From a virus, in IMG/VR virus record IMGVR_UViG_3300037189_010985, positions 1-30,799 of that record: a DNA stretch of 30,799 bases, one strand, 5' to 3'. Position 1 is the stretch's first letter. Each line of letters starts with the position of its first letter. This document shows, one piece after another, positions 23,317-30,799 of this stretch. The position numbers were made by a program, and so were the translations under genes. The notes beneath the pieces are model-generated. The model had not been told where the DNA came from. It saw only the letters and a program-made list of their open reading frames with translations, and did not search any database.

Positions 23317-23625
23317 TTAGTAGTTGGATTCTTCGTCGGCCTTATTTGCGGCCTTTTCTAACTCTTCATCGGTAGGGGCTTTCTCCTCGTCGCCCTTGTC
23401 GGGCTCGTCGGATTCGGACTCTCCGGGGCGTTCCCCATTGATGAAGGAAATCGAAACAGTTGCGTTGTCGCCAGAAATGCCAGTTACGACACCTTCAGCG
23501 TGAAAGGAAACAGGGTCATTGACCATGGGAAGCTCTCCCTCTTCGGATTCAGACTCGCCGCCAACCATAGGGGAAGCGGGAAGCTGAAGGCTTTTCAGGG
23601 GGATCTTGATAATGAGATTGCTCAT
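23317..23625 (-). CDS. Acidic capsid-associated hypothetical protein, 102 aa
   Basis: A short conserved-looking beta part (VSFHAEGVVTGISGDNATVS) is set between highly acidic stretches (GGESESEEGELP and a Glu/Asp-rich C-terminus). It lies just downstream of the major capsid gene, where decoration or head-completion proteins are often coded. No family is recognised. Confidence 0.55.
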   Translation of the reverse strand: MSNLIIKIPLKSLQLPASPMVGGESESEEGELPMVNDPVSFHAEGVVTGISGDNATVSISFINGERPGESESDEPDKGDEEKAPTDEELEKAANKADEESNY

Positions 23626-23692
23626 AATTTTTATGGAGTGTTCCGGGAGAGGGCTTTTAAGTTCCCTCCCCCGGAGTTTGCATCCCTACAGA

Positions 23693-24655
23693 TTAGACGT
23701 AGGCAGTCTTGGAGCGGGTAACGACAACCCATGCAGGGTTGAGCATTGCCGCCTGATAGTAGGCCTTCCAGCCGACGATAAGGTTCTGATTGAGCGGATC
23801 GCTCTTATCGGCCTTGTCGCTGATGATGACCTGTGGCTTGTAGGGAGAAGTTCCCGAAAGCTTCGCCACGCCATAGCTTCCCTGACCCGTGAAGATCGTG
23901 GAGAAGATGGTGGGGGTGGAAGTGTCGCGGGTTCCCTCCGTGGAGCTTTCACCCCACTCGTTCGTGGTGACGCAGTAGCGAACACCAGCCAGCATACCAA
24001 TCTCGCCTTTGAAAAGCTGAGTGATAGCGGAGTAGGCAGACGCATTGACCCACGTGGAGTCAGTCATCAGGTCACGAGCGATACGAGGGCTGACGATACC
24101 AACATACTGCCCGTTGATACGGGGAGCCTTGTTGATGTTCAGGTTCGTCATCGCGTCCAGACCATCGGCATAGGTGAACTTACCAGCCGAGGTAGAGAGC
24201 GCACCGAGGGCCGCGAAGTTAGCCGCACCGCCGCTATAACGCTTGGTGGGGGTTCCTCCGATGATAGCCGCAAGGGTCATATCGTCGGCCTTGAGAGCGC
24301 AATCCTCGCCCATGAGGGTGATACCATCCTTCATCACGTTCAGGAGGGCAGTCCAACCGACGAGATCGGTGAACTTCATGGCCTCTCCAAGCTGGACGAG
24401 CGGGATGTCAACCGCCGTGTAGGAGAGATCCGTGAACGTATTGATGGGGGTCCCCTCAGTCAGCGTCTGCACGTTGGAAGAAGCCGCAACAACGGGACGG
24501 AAGAAACGAATGGTCTTGCCGCCCGTGTTTTTTGGAAGTTCTGCCTGTTTAGCAAACTGCTGAAGCTGAAGGGTGTGGATTGCGTGATCCAAGAGATCCT
24601 TGGAATATTTAGTCTGAAACTGATTGCTCAGCGTCGAAGTGGTATTGGCAGCCAT
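23693..24655 (-). CDS. Major capsid protein (N4-gp56 type, HK97 fold)
   Basis: A 320-residue protein. The N-terminal stretch (NQFQTKYSKDLLDHAIHTLQ), the GGKTIRFFRP strand, the segment LTEGTPINTFTDLSYTAVDI and the later LGEAMKFTDL follow the pattern of the N4-gp56-type capsid family. Towards the end, GWKAYYQAAMLNPAWVVVTR is the usual closing strand-helix unit. The gene follows the scaffold gene and comes before a small acidic protein. It forms the head shell. No cleavage site for a maturation protease is evident. Confidence 0.85.
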   Translation of the reverse strand: MAANTTSTLSNQFQTKYSKDLLDHAIHTLQLQQFAKQAELPKNTGGKTIRFFRPVVAASSNVQTLTEGTPINTFTDLSYTAVDIPLVQLGEAMKFTDLVGWTALLNVMKDGITLMGEDCALKADDMTLAAIIGGTPTKRYSGGAANFAALGALSTSAGKFTYADGLDAMTNLNINKAPRINGQYVGIVSPRIARDLMTDSTWVNASAYSAITQLFKGEIGMLAGVRYCVTTNEWGESSTEGTRDTSTPTIFSTIFTGQGSYGVAKLSGTSPYKPQVIISDKADKSDPLNQNLIVGWKAYYQAAMLNPAWVVVTRSKTAYV

Positions 24656-24672
24656 ATAATTGGTTGGTTAGG

Positions 24673-25623
24673 TTAGTAAGCTCCTCCGTCTGCTTCTGCC
24701 GCCATTCGTAGCAACTGGGCTTCCTGTTCAGCCCCAGACATCTCCTCAAAGGATTTGATGCTGGGACGCTTATTAGGGCCGTTACCTGAAAGACCCGTCA
24801 GCTTATTGAGTCGCTCGTTTTCTTTCTGAAGTTCTGAAACCTTATCTGTGAGGCCCGAAACCAAAGAGGCTTGACGCTGTGCTTTGGAGAAGGCGAAAGC
24901 CGCCTTGATCCCATCCGGGGAAGTGGAAAAAACAGGGTTCTCGTTAAGAACTTTCTGGAGGGCTTTCCCTGCTTCGCTTGAAGCGTCTCGCAGTTCTGGC
25001 TCCTGTTTGAAAATCTCTTCGAGGTTATTATTCCATCCCCTTACTAACTCTTCTTGCTGAGCTTTGGATCGCACCTGATCGGCTTCAAGCGCAAGGGCTT
25101 TAGCCTTCTCCATGGCACGTTCCGCTAGATCCGGGTCATCGGTTCGCTTGGCAAAGTCCTCGTAATCCTTGGCGGTATATCCCGCTGAATCCCGATACTC
25201 CTTTGCCTTGGCTTTCTCCAACTGAATCCCGGCTTCTTTTTCAGCAAGAATCCTTTCCCGTTCTGCAATCTGAGCGTTCCTTTCCTCCATCTTTTTCCAA
25301 TTACGCTCAAACCGTTCTTGCTCCCGCTTTGCCTTGGAATACTTGCTTTCGGTAAGGTCGGTCTTGCCTTCCTTGTCAGCTTCTTCCTTGGCTTTCTGTT
25401 CGTCTGCCTCCTTGGTTTCAGGCCCCTTTTCAGGGTTGGTTTCCTGTTCTTTTGCAGATTTATCATCTGCGGTTTTGCCTTCCGTCTCTGGTGATGGAGA
25501 CGATGGTTTCACCTCAATAGGGTCATCAGCCTTGATCTTTCCCTCATCGGCTTGCATGGCAAGGGTAAGGAGATCTGCTTCTGAAGCTACTGACTCCGTA
25601 GGCTGGTTTTCTGGAATTTCCAT
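24673..25623 (-). CDS. Scaffold protein, 316 aa
   Basis: A highly charged protein. Residues 40-95 are Glu/Lys/Pro-rich and probably disordered; 95-160 and 170-215 form long coiled-coil helices (RFERNWKKMEERNAQIAERE); and a C-terminal part contains another coiled coil (LTDKVSELQKENERLNKL). The end is a small helix-turn-helix (SFEEMSGAEQEAQLLRMAAE), the usual capsid-binding end of scaffolds. It stands directly before the major capsid gene, the normal place. No protease residues are seen. Confidence 0.75.
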   Translation of the reverse strand: MEIPENQPTESVASEADLLTLAMQADEGKIKADDPIEVKPSSPSPETEGKTADDKSAKEQETNPEKGPETKEADEQKAKEEADKEGKTDLTESKYSKAKREQERFERNWKKMEERNAQIAERERILAEKEAGIQLEKAKAKEYRDSAGYTAKDYEDFAKRTDDPDLAERAMEKAKALALEADQVRSKAQQEELVRGWNNNLEEIFKQEPELRDASSEAGKALQKVLNENPVFSTSPDGIKAAFAFSKAQRQASLVSGLTDKVSELQKENERLNKLTGLSGNGPNKRPSIKSFEEMSGAEQEAQLLRMAAEADGGAY

Positions 25624-25637
25624 TACTGGTTCCTTTA

Positions 25638-25979
25638 TTACGGGTTGAGTTGTTCAAGGGTGACGTTGCCCGTATCAACGCCCTCCTCGGATTGTTCGGG
25701 ATCTTGCGGCGACCCGATTGCCGAAAGTGTCTGAATGTCGGTGAGGGCCAGCATGTAGCCAGCCGCCGAACCTGATGCGTGAGGCTCGCCCTTCTGGACG
25801 GCCTGTGCGTTCATCGAAAGAGAAGCATTGCGGAGTTTGGCAATGAGCTTTGCCCCCGCTGGGGTTTTCAGGAAATGGGCCAAGGCGCCGGCATCTTCCT
25901 TTTCCCAATCGGTTCCATCCGTCCACGCTCCCCCGGTGGAGAGGAGGAAACGCAATGCTGTGAAGAGGCGGGTGATCAT
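25638..25979 (-). CDS. Hypothetical protein after the portal, 113 aa
   Basis: The ATG at 25977-25979 overlaps the portal stop (ATGA). The protein has a helical middle (GALAHFLKTPAGAKLIAKLR) and an acidic C-terminal tail (PQDPEQSEEGVDTG). It lies between portal and scaffold genes, a common place for small morphogenesis proteins. No known motif is seen, so the role is unassigned. Confidence 0.65.
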   Translation of the reverse strand: MITRLFTALRFLLSTGGAWTDGTDWEKEDAGALAHFLKTPAGAKLIAKLRNASLSMNAQAVQKGEPHASGSAAGYMLALTDIQTLSAIGSPQDPEQSEEGVDTGNVTLEQLNP

Positions 25980-28000
25980 TGCGCTGAAATCTGGTTGGGC
26001 CTTCCCTGCTTTTCAGGAAGTGGCTGGGCCTGAAGATCGGTAGGAACAGGGGCGGTCATACCGGGAGGGAGTTGCGGAGCGGGTGCGCCAGCGTCCTGGC
26101 TTACGGCAGGATTTACGGCCTTGCCGGGAAAAGGAATGAAACCCTGTTGCTGTTGGGCTTGCTGGTGCATCGCGGCGATATTCTTCACAATGGCAATCGC
26201 CTTGGCTTGGAGAGCATGAGCCGCCTTGGGGTTGCTCTTGGAAAGGGCTTCAATATGACCTTTGAGACGAGCGGAAAGGGCCTGTTGGCCTTCCGGGGTG
26301 AGTTGCTTGCCCTGCTTGGCTTCCCTTGCAAGATATTCCACGAGGAAATTCCCCTGAACATCGTTGTCGTCGGAGGGATCAATGGGAACAGCCATACCAT
26401 CCTCAAGGGATGGAATCGCCAGCATGATACGCTTTACCTGATCCTGTTGTGCCGTTCCCGGATCACGATAGACCTTCTGGACAAGACCCGGCTCGTCGAG
26501 TTCAAGGATGCTCTTGGTAAGTTCTCCCTGATCGACAAAGGGAGACCCGGCAAACATCTGGAAACGATTGACGGCCTTCTTGAGTCGTCCCATCTGATTC
26601 CATGAGTCGGAAGATCCGTTGGGCTGGATGGTAAGAACTGCGTCGAAGGTTGCCTTGTCAGCGGTCTTTAACTCCATCTTCTGAAGGTATTCAAGATCCT
26701 GATCGTATTGGATGAGGAGACTCCAAGCCTGATTGTAGAGTGCGCCTAGCTGTCGGCGGGTCATCCGGGAGCGCATATCAACGATTGTGTTCATCGTCGC
26801 GCTAATCTGTTCTACCTCGGTAGCAGTCTTGCGTTCCTTGGTATTGATCTGTTGACCCGTTCCAAAGTCAGGGACAGCAATCCTCTGCTCTGCCACCATG
26901 CGGGTAGAGACCATTTCCTGATCCCAAGACATCGGGGGTGCGCCACGATCTACCGGGGAAATCTTGAAAGGAAGGATGTCGCCGGGACGCATACGGATAT
27001 TACCGGCATTGGGAATGTCCCGATCAGCGTAGAAGAGAGGGCGATTGTAATAGCTCATCGCGTCATGCTTCTCGTTCCACATCTTGCAAAGGGATGATTC
27101 GAAGCTGGCAAGGATTTCCGTCACCCCGCGAGGGCTATAGTAGCTCTTATCCGTCTCCTCCATGGTGAAGTCGACAAAGGGGGCTTGCTCATGCTTGTAG
27201 GGAAGCCCATAGGTGTCCCGGATAGGATCTTGATCGGCATAGGGAGAAATCGTAGTGACTTCCCATCCGTCTTTGGTGCGCTGGTAAATCTCCCAAACGA
27301 TGATGGTATCAGGGATAGAAGTATGGGTGATGCCTTCCCTGATGCGCTTGGTATTCTCTAGGTTGTTGGCTTCATTGTCGGCCTTGCCTCCGGTAATTCG
27401 CTTGATGAAATCCTCGTCCTGCTTGCGGTTCTCCGCACCGGGGCCATTCTTATACTTCCAAGGGGAAAGGTGATAAACATGAACAATCCTGTCGGCGTTC
27501 TGAAGCTCGTCGGTATCAGCCGGGACTATCAGGTAAATAGGTTCTACGGAGTCAAACCGAACCTGTTTCTTTTCGGTGTCCCAAGTGATCTTAACGATCC
27601 CGCGCCCATTCTGAAGGAGTCCATCAAAGACGTAGGCAATTTCCCTCTCAAGGTTGCTCTTGTGCTTGAGCTTGTAATCAAACCACCAAGCGGCTTGCTC
27701 GACTTGATCGGACATCTGCGGGTCTTTAGAGATAAAATCCGCTAGGCGATCAGTTGCGAAGAGTTGGTTGATATAGAACGGCTTGAACTTCTCAATGACT
27801 GTATCGACTAGCGGAAAGTGCATATCAGCCGCACCGGGGAACGGCTTGACCTTACGGCGAAGTCCATCCCGGCGCATCTGATACCAGACTGCTTGACGAT
27901 CAGCCCAAACACGGCGGTTCTTGATGTCATCGCGCACAGCGGCGATTAACTCCGTGAGGGAAGTATCAACCTTTAGCTCGTCTGGTTTTTGATCGTTCAT
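25976..28000 (-). CDS. Portal protein, 674 aa
   Basis: The length and order fit a podovirus portal of the P22 kind. Characteristic parts include an N-terminal clip/wing opening (VWADRQAVWYQMRRDGLRRK, then PFPGAADMHFPLVDTVIEKF), the segment YVFDGLLQNGRGIVKITWDT, and the strand NIRMRPGDILPFK, then a helical C-terminal half ending in a Gln-rich barrel-like tail (MHQQAQQQQGFIPFPGK). It follows the large terminase with three bases between. The portal forms the DNA entry and exit ring of the head and docks the terminase and the tail adaptor. Confidence 0.85.
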   Translation of the reverse strand: MNDQKPDELKVDTSLTELIAAVRDDIKNRRVWADRQAVWYQMRRDGLRRKVKPFPGAADMHFPLVDTVIEKFKPFYINQLFATDRLADFISKDPQMSDQVEQAAWWFDYKLKHKSNLEREIAYVFDGLLQNGRGIVKITWDTEKKQVRFDSVEPIYLIVPADTDELQNADRIVHVYHLSPWKYKNGPGAENRKQDEDFIKRITGGKADNEANNLENTKRIREGITHTSIPDTIIVWEIYQRTKDGWEVTTISPYADQDPIRDTYGLPYKHEQAPFVDFTMEETDKSYYSPRGVTEILASFESSLCKMWNEKHDAMSYYNRPLFYADRDIPNAGNIRMRPGDILPFKISPVDRGAPPMSWDQEMVSTRMVAEQRIAVPDFGTGQQINTKERKTATEVEQISATMNTIVDMRSRMTRRQLGALYNQAWSLLIQYDQDLEYLQKMELKTADKATFDAVLTIQPNGSSDSWNQMGRLKKAVNRFQMFAGSPFVDQGELTKSILELDEPGLVQKVYRDPGTAQQDQVKRIMLAIPSLEDGMAVPIDPSDDNDVQGNFLVEYLAREAKQGKQLTPEGQQALSARLKGHIEALSKSNPKAAHALQAKAIAIVKNIAAMHQQAQQQQGFIPFPGKAVNPAVSQDAGAPAPQLPPGMTAPVPTDLQAQPLPEKQGRPNQISAQ

Positions 28001-28003
28001 CGG

Positions 28004-29473
28004 TTAATCTCCGCAATGCGCCCCGGCAATCAGGACCCCCTCGTTATTCAAGTCTTGGGCAAAGCCTTCAGATAGGAACTCCATCCAAGGGGGATTGACA
28101 TCCGCTCCCCGGTTGATGACTTGAAGCTTTCGGAGGGCAATGACGGCGGTAATAGCATCAGCCTGGTCGGGGGATTTGATTCCCCGCTTCCTCATGTCCT
28201 CTTTGCTTTCGGCCTTAATGCGTCCCTTGGAGTCAGCGAACCGCTTCCGGGAAACGAGTTGAGAGCGAAGCGTGGAATCATCAGGTATAATCACCTTGCC
28301 ATTGGCGACTTCACGCCCTGCGGTTTCCCATACTTCAGCGGAACGATTAGCAAAATCCTCGGAACGAATAGCCTCCTCCCCGGCATTAAAGCGATTGATG
28401 GGCCAGCCTAGTTCATGGAAACGGGCAATCATGGGCTTTCCTGCCCCGCCGTTGTCCCCGTAAATCTCTTCAGGGACGAATCCAAGGGATCGGAACTCAC
28501 GAATGAACTCCCCGATGGCCGCCATTTCATTTGTCTCACGCCAAGCCCGGACAATGCGGCAACGATTCCCTTCCCGAACGGCTAGGACATTCTCATCCCC
28601 TCCCCCGGCAAAGTCACAAAAGGCAACACGATCCCCGCGATTCCATTCAGGGGGATTATTTACGGCCTTATCTACGGCATTCAGGGTAAAGAAAAACGAG
28701 CTTTCAGCGTCACGAGACATGAACTCGGAGTAAAGCGTTGACCGGGTAAAGGGATGATCGGCCCCATAGGTGGCAAGAATGTCGTTGATCCTGCTTTCCG
28801 GGATATGGGGACACTCCTCAAGTCCCACCCTGCGGGTCTTGAACTGATCGGCCTTAGAGGTATGGCTTTCGTAGAAGCGGCCTTGGGTGAGTCCCGTAGA
28901 GGAAATGTAGAGAAGGCCGTTGTAAGTGCATCGGTCGAACGCCTCAAAGATGTTCTCCGGGATACTCTTTGCCTCGTCTGCAATGAGGAGAAGGGGGCCT
29001 TCAGGTTGCTTGTGCCAGCCTTCAGCCCTACCGGGATCATCGGTTGTGAATCCAATGATACGCCCCCCGGTAGGGGTTTCGATGAATCGACGGTTCCACG
29101 TGAATTTGTCGAACTTGGTTTTGTGTTGTTCGATGGCTGGCCAGATTTGTTGATCTAGCTGGCGGGAATCCTTGGAGGTAATGACAACAGTTGCACGGGG
29201 GGCCATGCAAACCCACCAAAGGGCAAGAGCGGCAATGACACGCTCGGATTTACCTGATCCGTTGGGAGCGGCAACGCTTCCTTTGATACGCTCCCCTGTA
29301 TTGGCATACCAATTCAGGACTTCCTTCTGCCAAGGGTAGAACTGGCAACCAAGGATGGTGCGCCCAAAGTTGACCGGGGCGGCGAGTTTCGCCATGGGGG
29401 AAGTCTTAACGGCCTTGGGCTTGCGTTGCTTGCTTTCTTCTACCATTGCCGGGAGTGTAGCCGTTGCGCTCAT
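28004..29473 (-). CDS. terL: Terminase large subunit
   Basis: A 489-residue DNA-packaging motor. Walker A is APNGSGKS (69-76), Walker B is LLLIADEA (161-168), with D166 and E167. The C-terminal nuclease shows FCDFAGGGDE (D287), IYGDNGG (D340) and SPDQAD (D436 and D439), the metal-binding acid residues of the RNase-H-like fold. It cuts concatemeric DNA and pumps it into the head. The start overlaps the stop of the small subunit (ATGA) and the gene ends three bases before the portal gene. All catalytic parts appear intact. Confidence 0.92.
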   Translation of the reverse strand: MSATATLPAMVEESKQRKPKAVKTSPMAKLAAPVNFGRTILGCQFYPWQKEVLNWYANTGERIKGSVAAPNGSGKSERVIAALALWWVCMAPRATVVITSKDSRQLDQQIWPAIEQHKTKFDKFTWNRRFIETPTGGRIIGFTTDDPGRAEGWHKQPEGPLLLIADEAKSIPENIFEAFDRCTYNGLLYISSTGLTQGRFYESHTSKADQFKTRRVGLEECPHIPESRINDILATYGADHPFTRSTLYSEFMSRDAESSFFFTLNAVDKAVNNPPEWNRGDRVAFCDFAGGGDENVLAVREGNRCRIVRAWRETNEMAAIGEFIREFRSLGFVPEEIYGDNGGAGKPMIARFHELGWPINRFNAGEEAIRSEDFANRSAEVWETAGREVANGKVIIPDDSTLRSQLVSRKRFADSKGRIKAESKEDMRKRGIKSPDQADAITAVIALRKLQVINRGADVNPPWMEFLSEGFAQDLNNEGVLIAGAHCGD

Positions 29474-29961
29474 TTCACGGCCTCCTGAAGCTCTTTATAC
29501 CCTTGCTGAAGCTGGTGAAGCATCTCCGGGGTAACGACAAGATCAATGTTGGTCTTGGGGGCCTCGTCCAGTTCCCCGGAAAGTTTGGCATCCAGTTCGA
29601 TAGCCCGGAGCTTGCAAGGGAGCTTGTAGGATCGCTCTCCCTCTTTACCTATCTTGTATTCTTGGCAAAGGTCAGAAGCCTCGGTGATTTCTCCAACCTT
29701 GGACCTAACGACTCGTGCAAGGAAGGAACGGCGTTCTGCCATAGTGAGGGCGGCGGCTTCAATAGCTTTTTCCTCTACCCTTGCGGCGACTCGCTCAATG
29801 TATGCCTTGACCTCTGTAAGCTCTTTTAATCGGCCTCCCGCGACATTCGCGCTCTCCCTCGTGCATTTGCTAGAGATTGCCTTGTGATAGGCATCGGCAA
29901 GCGTTTCACCTGCAATAATCAGGTCGGCAAACTTGCGATTCTTGGGAGAAATCCTTGGCAC
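29470..29961 (-). CDS. terS: Terminase small subunit
   Basis: A 163-residue protein with a GTG start at 29959-29961. The opening MPRISPKNRKFADLIIAGET and then LADAYHKAISSKC follow the Terminase_2 pattern: a helix-turn-helix DNA-recognition part, followed by a helical oligomerisation part (LKELTEVKAYIERVAARVEE) and a C-terminal part that would contact the large subunit (TPEMLHQLQQGYKELQEAVK). It shares ATGA with the large-subunit gene. No clear Shine-Dalgarno site precedes the start; an inverted repeat lies directly upstream. It recognises the packaging site, likely near its own gene. Confidence 0.85.
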   Translation of the reverse strand: MPRISPKNRKFADLIIAGETLADAYHKAISSKCTRESANVAGGRLKELTEVKAYIERVAARVEEKAIEAAALTMAERRSFLARVVRSKVGEITEASDLCQEYKIGKEGERSYKLPCKLRAIELDAKLSGELDEAPKTNIDLVVTPEMLHQLQQGYKELQEAVK

Positions 29962-30002
29962 AACGATAGATAAACACTCTAAAAAAGAAAAAGTCTATCG
30001 TT
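29962..30002. promoter_or_regulatory. Inverted repeat directly before the small terminase start
   Basis: AACGATAGA at 29962-29970 pairs with TCTATCGTT at 29994-30002: nine-base arms around a 23-base loop rich in A/T. The left arm touches the GTG start codon, so a folded RNA would hide the start, or the repeat may bind a protein at DNA level. The loop has neither a ribosome site nor a T-run terminator. Confidence 0.5.
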
Positions 30003-30006
30003 TCGT

Positions 30007-30080
30007 TGTTTGATTATGTTTGATTATGTTTGATTGTGGGAATTGCCGGGTGAATTGCATAAATCAAACATAATTGAACA
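30007..30080. repeat. 10-bp iteron-like repeats before the small terminase
   Basis: TGTTTGATTA, TGTTTGATTA, TGTTTGATTG stand in tandem at 30007-30036 with an exact 10-bp period. Two inverted units (TGTTTGATTT and TGTTCAATTA on the other strand) follow at 30061-30080. A 24-base spacer separates them. Such helically phased repeats near the terminase gene suit a pac-site or a regulatory protein array. Confidence 0.65.
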
Positions 30081-30237
30081 CTTGCGGCGTTGAATTTGCT
30101 TGACGGGTTTTGTTATAATTTTTCCCAACAGATACCGCATCCGTAAAAAACGGATCATATTCACCATCTCGGAAATACTGAATCCAGTAGTGTCTAGCCT
30201 CTAGTTCAAGGAGGGCTAATCGGGGCGTTATATCAAA
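30064..30237 (-). other. Open frame without a normal start, downstream of the methyltransferase
   Basis: 57 codons are open between a TGA and the stop at 30064-30066, and the translation looks protein-like: RHYWIQYFRDGEYDPFFTDA, then VSVGKNYNKTR. It has no ATG, GTG or TTG near its beginning. It begins where the methyltransferase ends, one frame over (-1). It could be a 5'-deleted gene remnant, a frameshifted extension of the methyltransferase, or chance. Its last codons lie inside the iteron-like repeats. Confidence 0.3.
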
Positions 30238-30799
30238 TCAAATTGTTCAATGATCCCAGCTTTTTTGATGTCGGTTGTGGCAGAAACAGGGCGTGTCCCG
30301 AGCGTTAAATTGCCCTTTGCTGCGGTGATTCGTTTTTGCTGAAGTGGCCCATATTCGGGGTTCACTTCGCACCCGCAATATCGACGGCCAAGGCTCAAAG
30401 CTGTGGCTGCGGTCGTACCGCTACCCATGAATGGGTCGAACACCACGTCTCCTACTCGGCTTCCAGCAAGGATGCAGGGTTCAATCAGCGCGGTCGGGAA
30501 GGTGGCGAAGTGCGCCCCTTTGAATGGCTTCGTAGCGACTGACCAGACGGAGCGTCGGTTTCGGGTTCCACCTCCCACCGCCTCTTCTTTGGCCGCCTCC
30601 GTGTCAAAGAAATACCGAGACGATTTTGACATGAGGAAAATATACTCATGCGCCTTGGTACACCTGTCTTTGACAGGCTCGGGCATCGGGTTCGGTTTGT
30701 TCCAAATGATGTCTTGCCGTAGATACCAGCCGTCCGCTTGTAGCGCGAACGCGACCCTCCACGGGATACCGATTAGGTCTTTCGACTTGAATCCCTCTA
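30228..30799 (-). CDS. DNA methyltransferase (N6-adenine/N4-cytosine type), C-terminal part
   Basis: The frame is open up to the right edge, so the N-terminus lies outside; 190 codons are visible. The first ones read DLIGIPWRVAFALQADGWYL, then RQDIIWNKPNPMPEPVKDR, the typical middle of phage and bacterial beta-class amino-methyltransferases. DPFMGSGTT is the S-adenosylmethionine site and comes late, as expected for the beta class, where the catalytic DPPY (not in the window) comes first. The SAM-binding end looks complete (GRRYCGCEVNPEYGPLQQKR). It may protect phage DNA against host restriction; no cognate endonuclease is seen here. The last 25 residues (TRPVSATTDIKKAGIIEQFD) are poorly conserved in look. 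Confidence 0.85.
   Translation of the reverse strand, partial: EGFKSKDLIGIPWRVAFALQADGWYLRQDIIWNKPNPMPEPVKDRCTKAHEYIFLMSKSSRYFFDTEAAKEEAVGGGTRNRRSVWSVATKPFKGAHFATFPTALIEPCILAGSRVGDVVFDPFMGSGTTAATALSLGRRYCGCEVNPEYGPLQQKRITAAKGNLTLGTRPVSATTDIKKAGIIEQFDLI

Noticed and set aside
23606-24676. Open frame of about 356 codons on the plus strand across the capsid gene
   Set aside because: It lies wholly opposite the well-supported major capsid gene, has low-complexity Arg/Gly-rich sequence and no recognisable domain. It is an antisense shadow caused by codon bias.
30007-30080. CRISPR array
   Set aside because: Units are only 10 bp with no spacers of even length between them and no cas genes nearby.
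30100-30119. TTGACG/TATAAT promoter on the plus strand
   Set aside because: The two boxes are only 8 bases apart, and no plus-strand gene follows.

Overview
The window looks like most of a temperate, short-tailed (podovirus-type) dsDNA phage genome. From right to left on the minus strand there is a head and packaging series: DNA methyltransferase (cut by the window end), small terminase, large terminase, portal, scaffold and an N4-gp56-type major capsid protein. Fibre genes, a lysis cassette, a connector, a beta-propeller-like tail protein, two internal virion proteins and one 2767-residue virion protein follow. I see no tail-tube, tape-measure or sheath gene. The host cannot be named. A BamE-like lipoprotein gene and secreted-protein signals point to a Gram-negative host. 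Strong Shine-Dalgarno sites are rare, and two promoters appear to make leaderless mRNAs.

Region 1-4404 (minus strand) is the early/replication block. From right to left it holds a secreted protein, a membrane protein, two ribbon-helix-helix (RHH) DNA-binding proteins whose genes overlap out of frame, and a third small possible DNA-binding protein. A chain of four tiny ATGA-coupled genes comes next; three of them are under 40 codons or so and easily missed. Then come a Sak4-type RecA-fold ATPase with a DUF669-like single-strand-binding partner, an HNH-like zinc protein, a 93-residue unknown, and the start of a protein with 21-residue repeats that runs off the left end.

Region 4405-4669 is the attachment region. 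A 42-bp 3' half of a tRNA-Lys(TTT) gene is flanked on both sides by paired GCCGTAA repeats with the same 13-bp spacing, as expected for an intact attP with arm-type integrase sites. Phage genes lie on both sides, so this looks like the unintegrated (or circular) phage form, not a prophage end. Region 4670-6514 (plus strand) holds the tyrosine integrase, a membrane-anchored protein and a lipoprotein, and converges on the giant virion gene.

The RHH pair is the best candidate for the lysogeny/early switch. A GGTTGA-N-TCAACC palindrome fills the spacer of the promoter in front of the first RHH gene and recurs at the end of the second, an arrangement like the Arc operator of P22. No CI-like or Cro-like helix-turn-helix repressor is visible. 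No gap exceeds about 300 bases; the two largest (4405-4669 and 29962-30227) hold the att region and a repeat/hairpin region before the small terminase.
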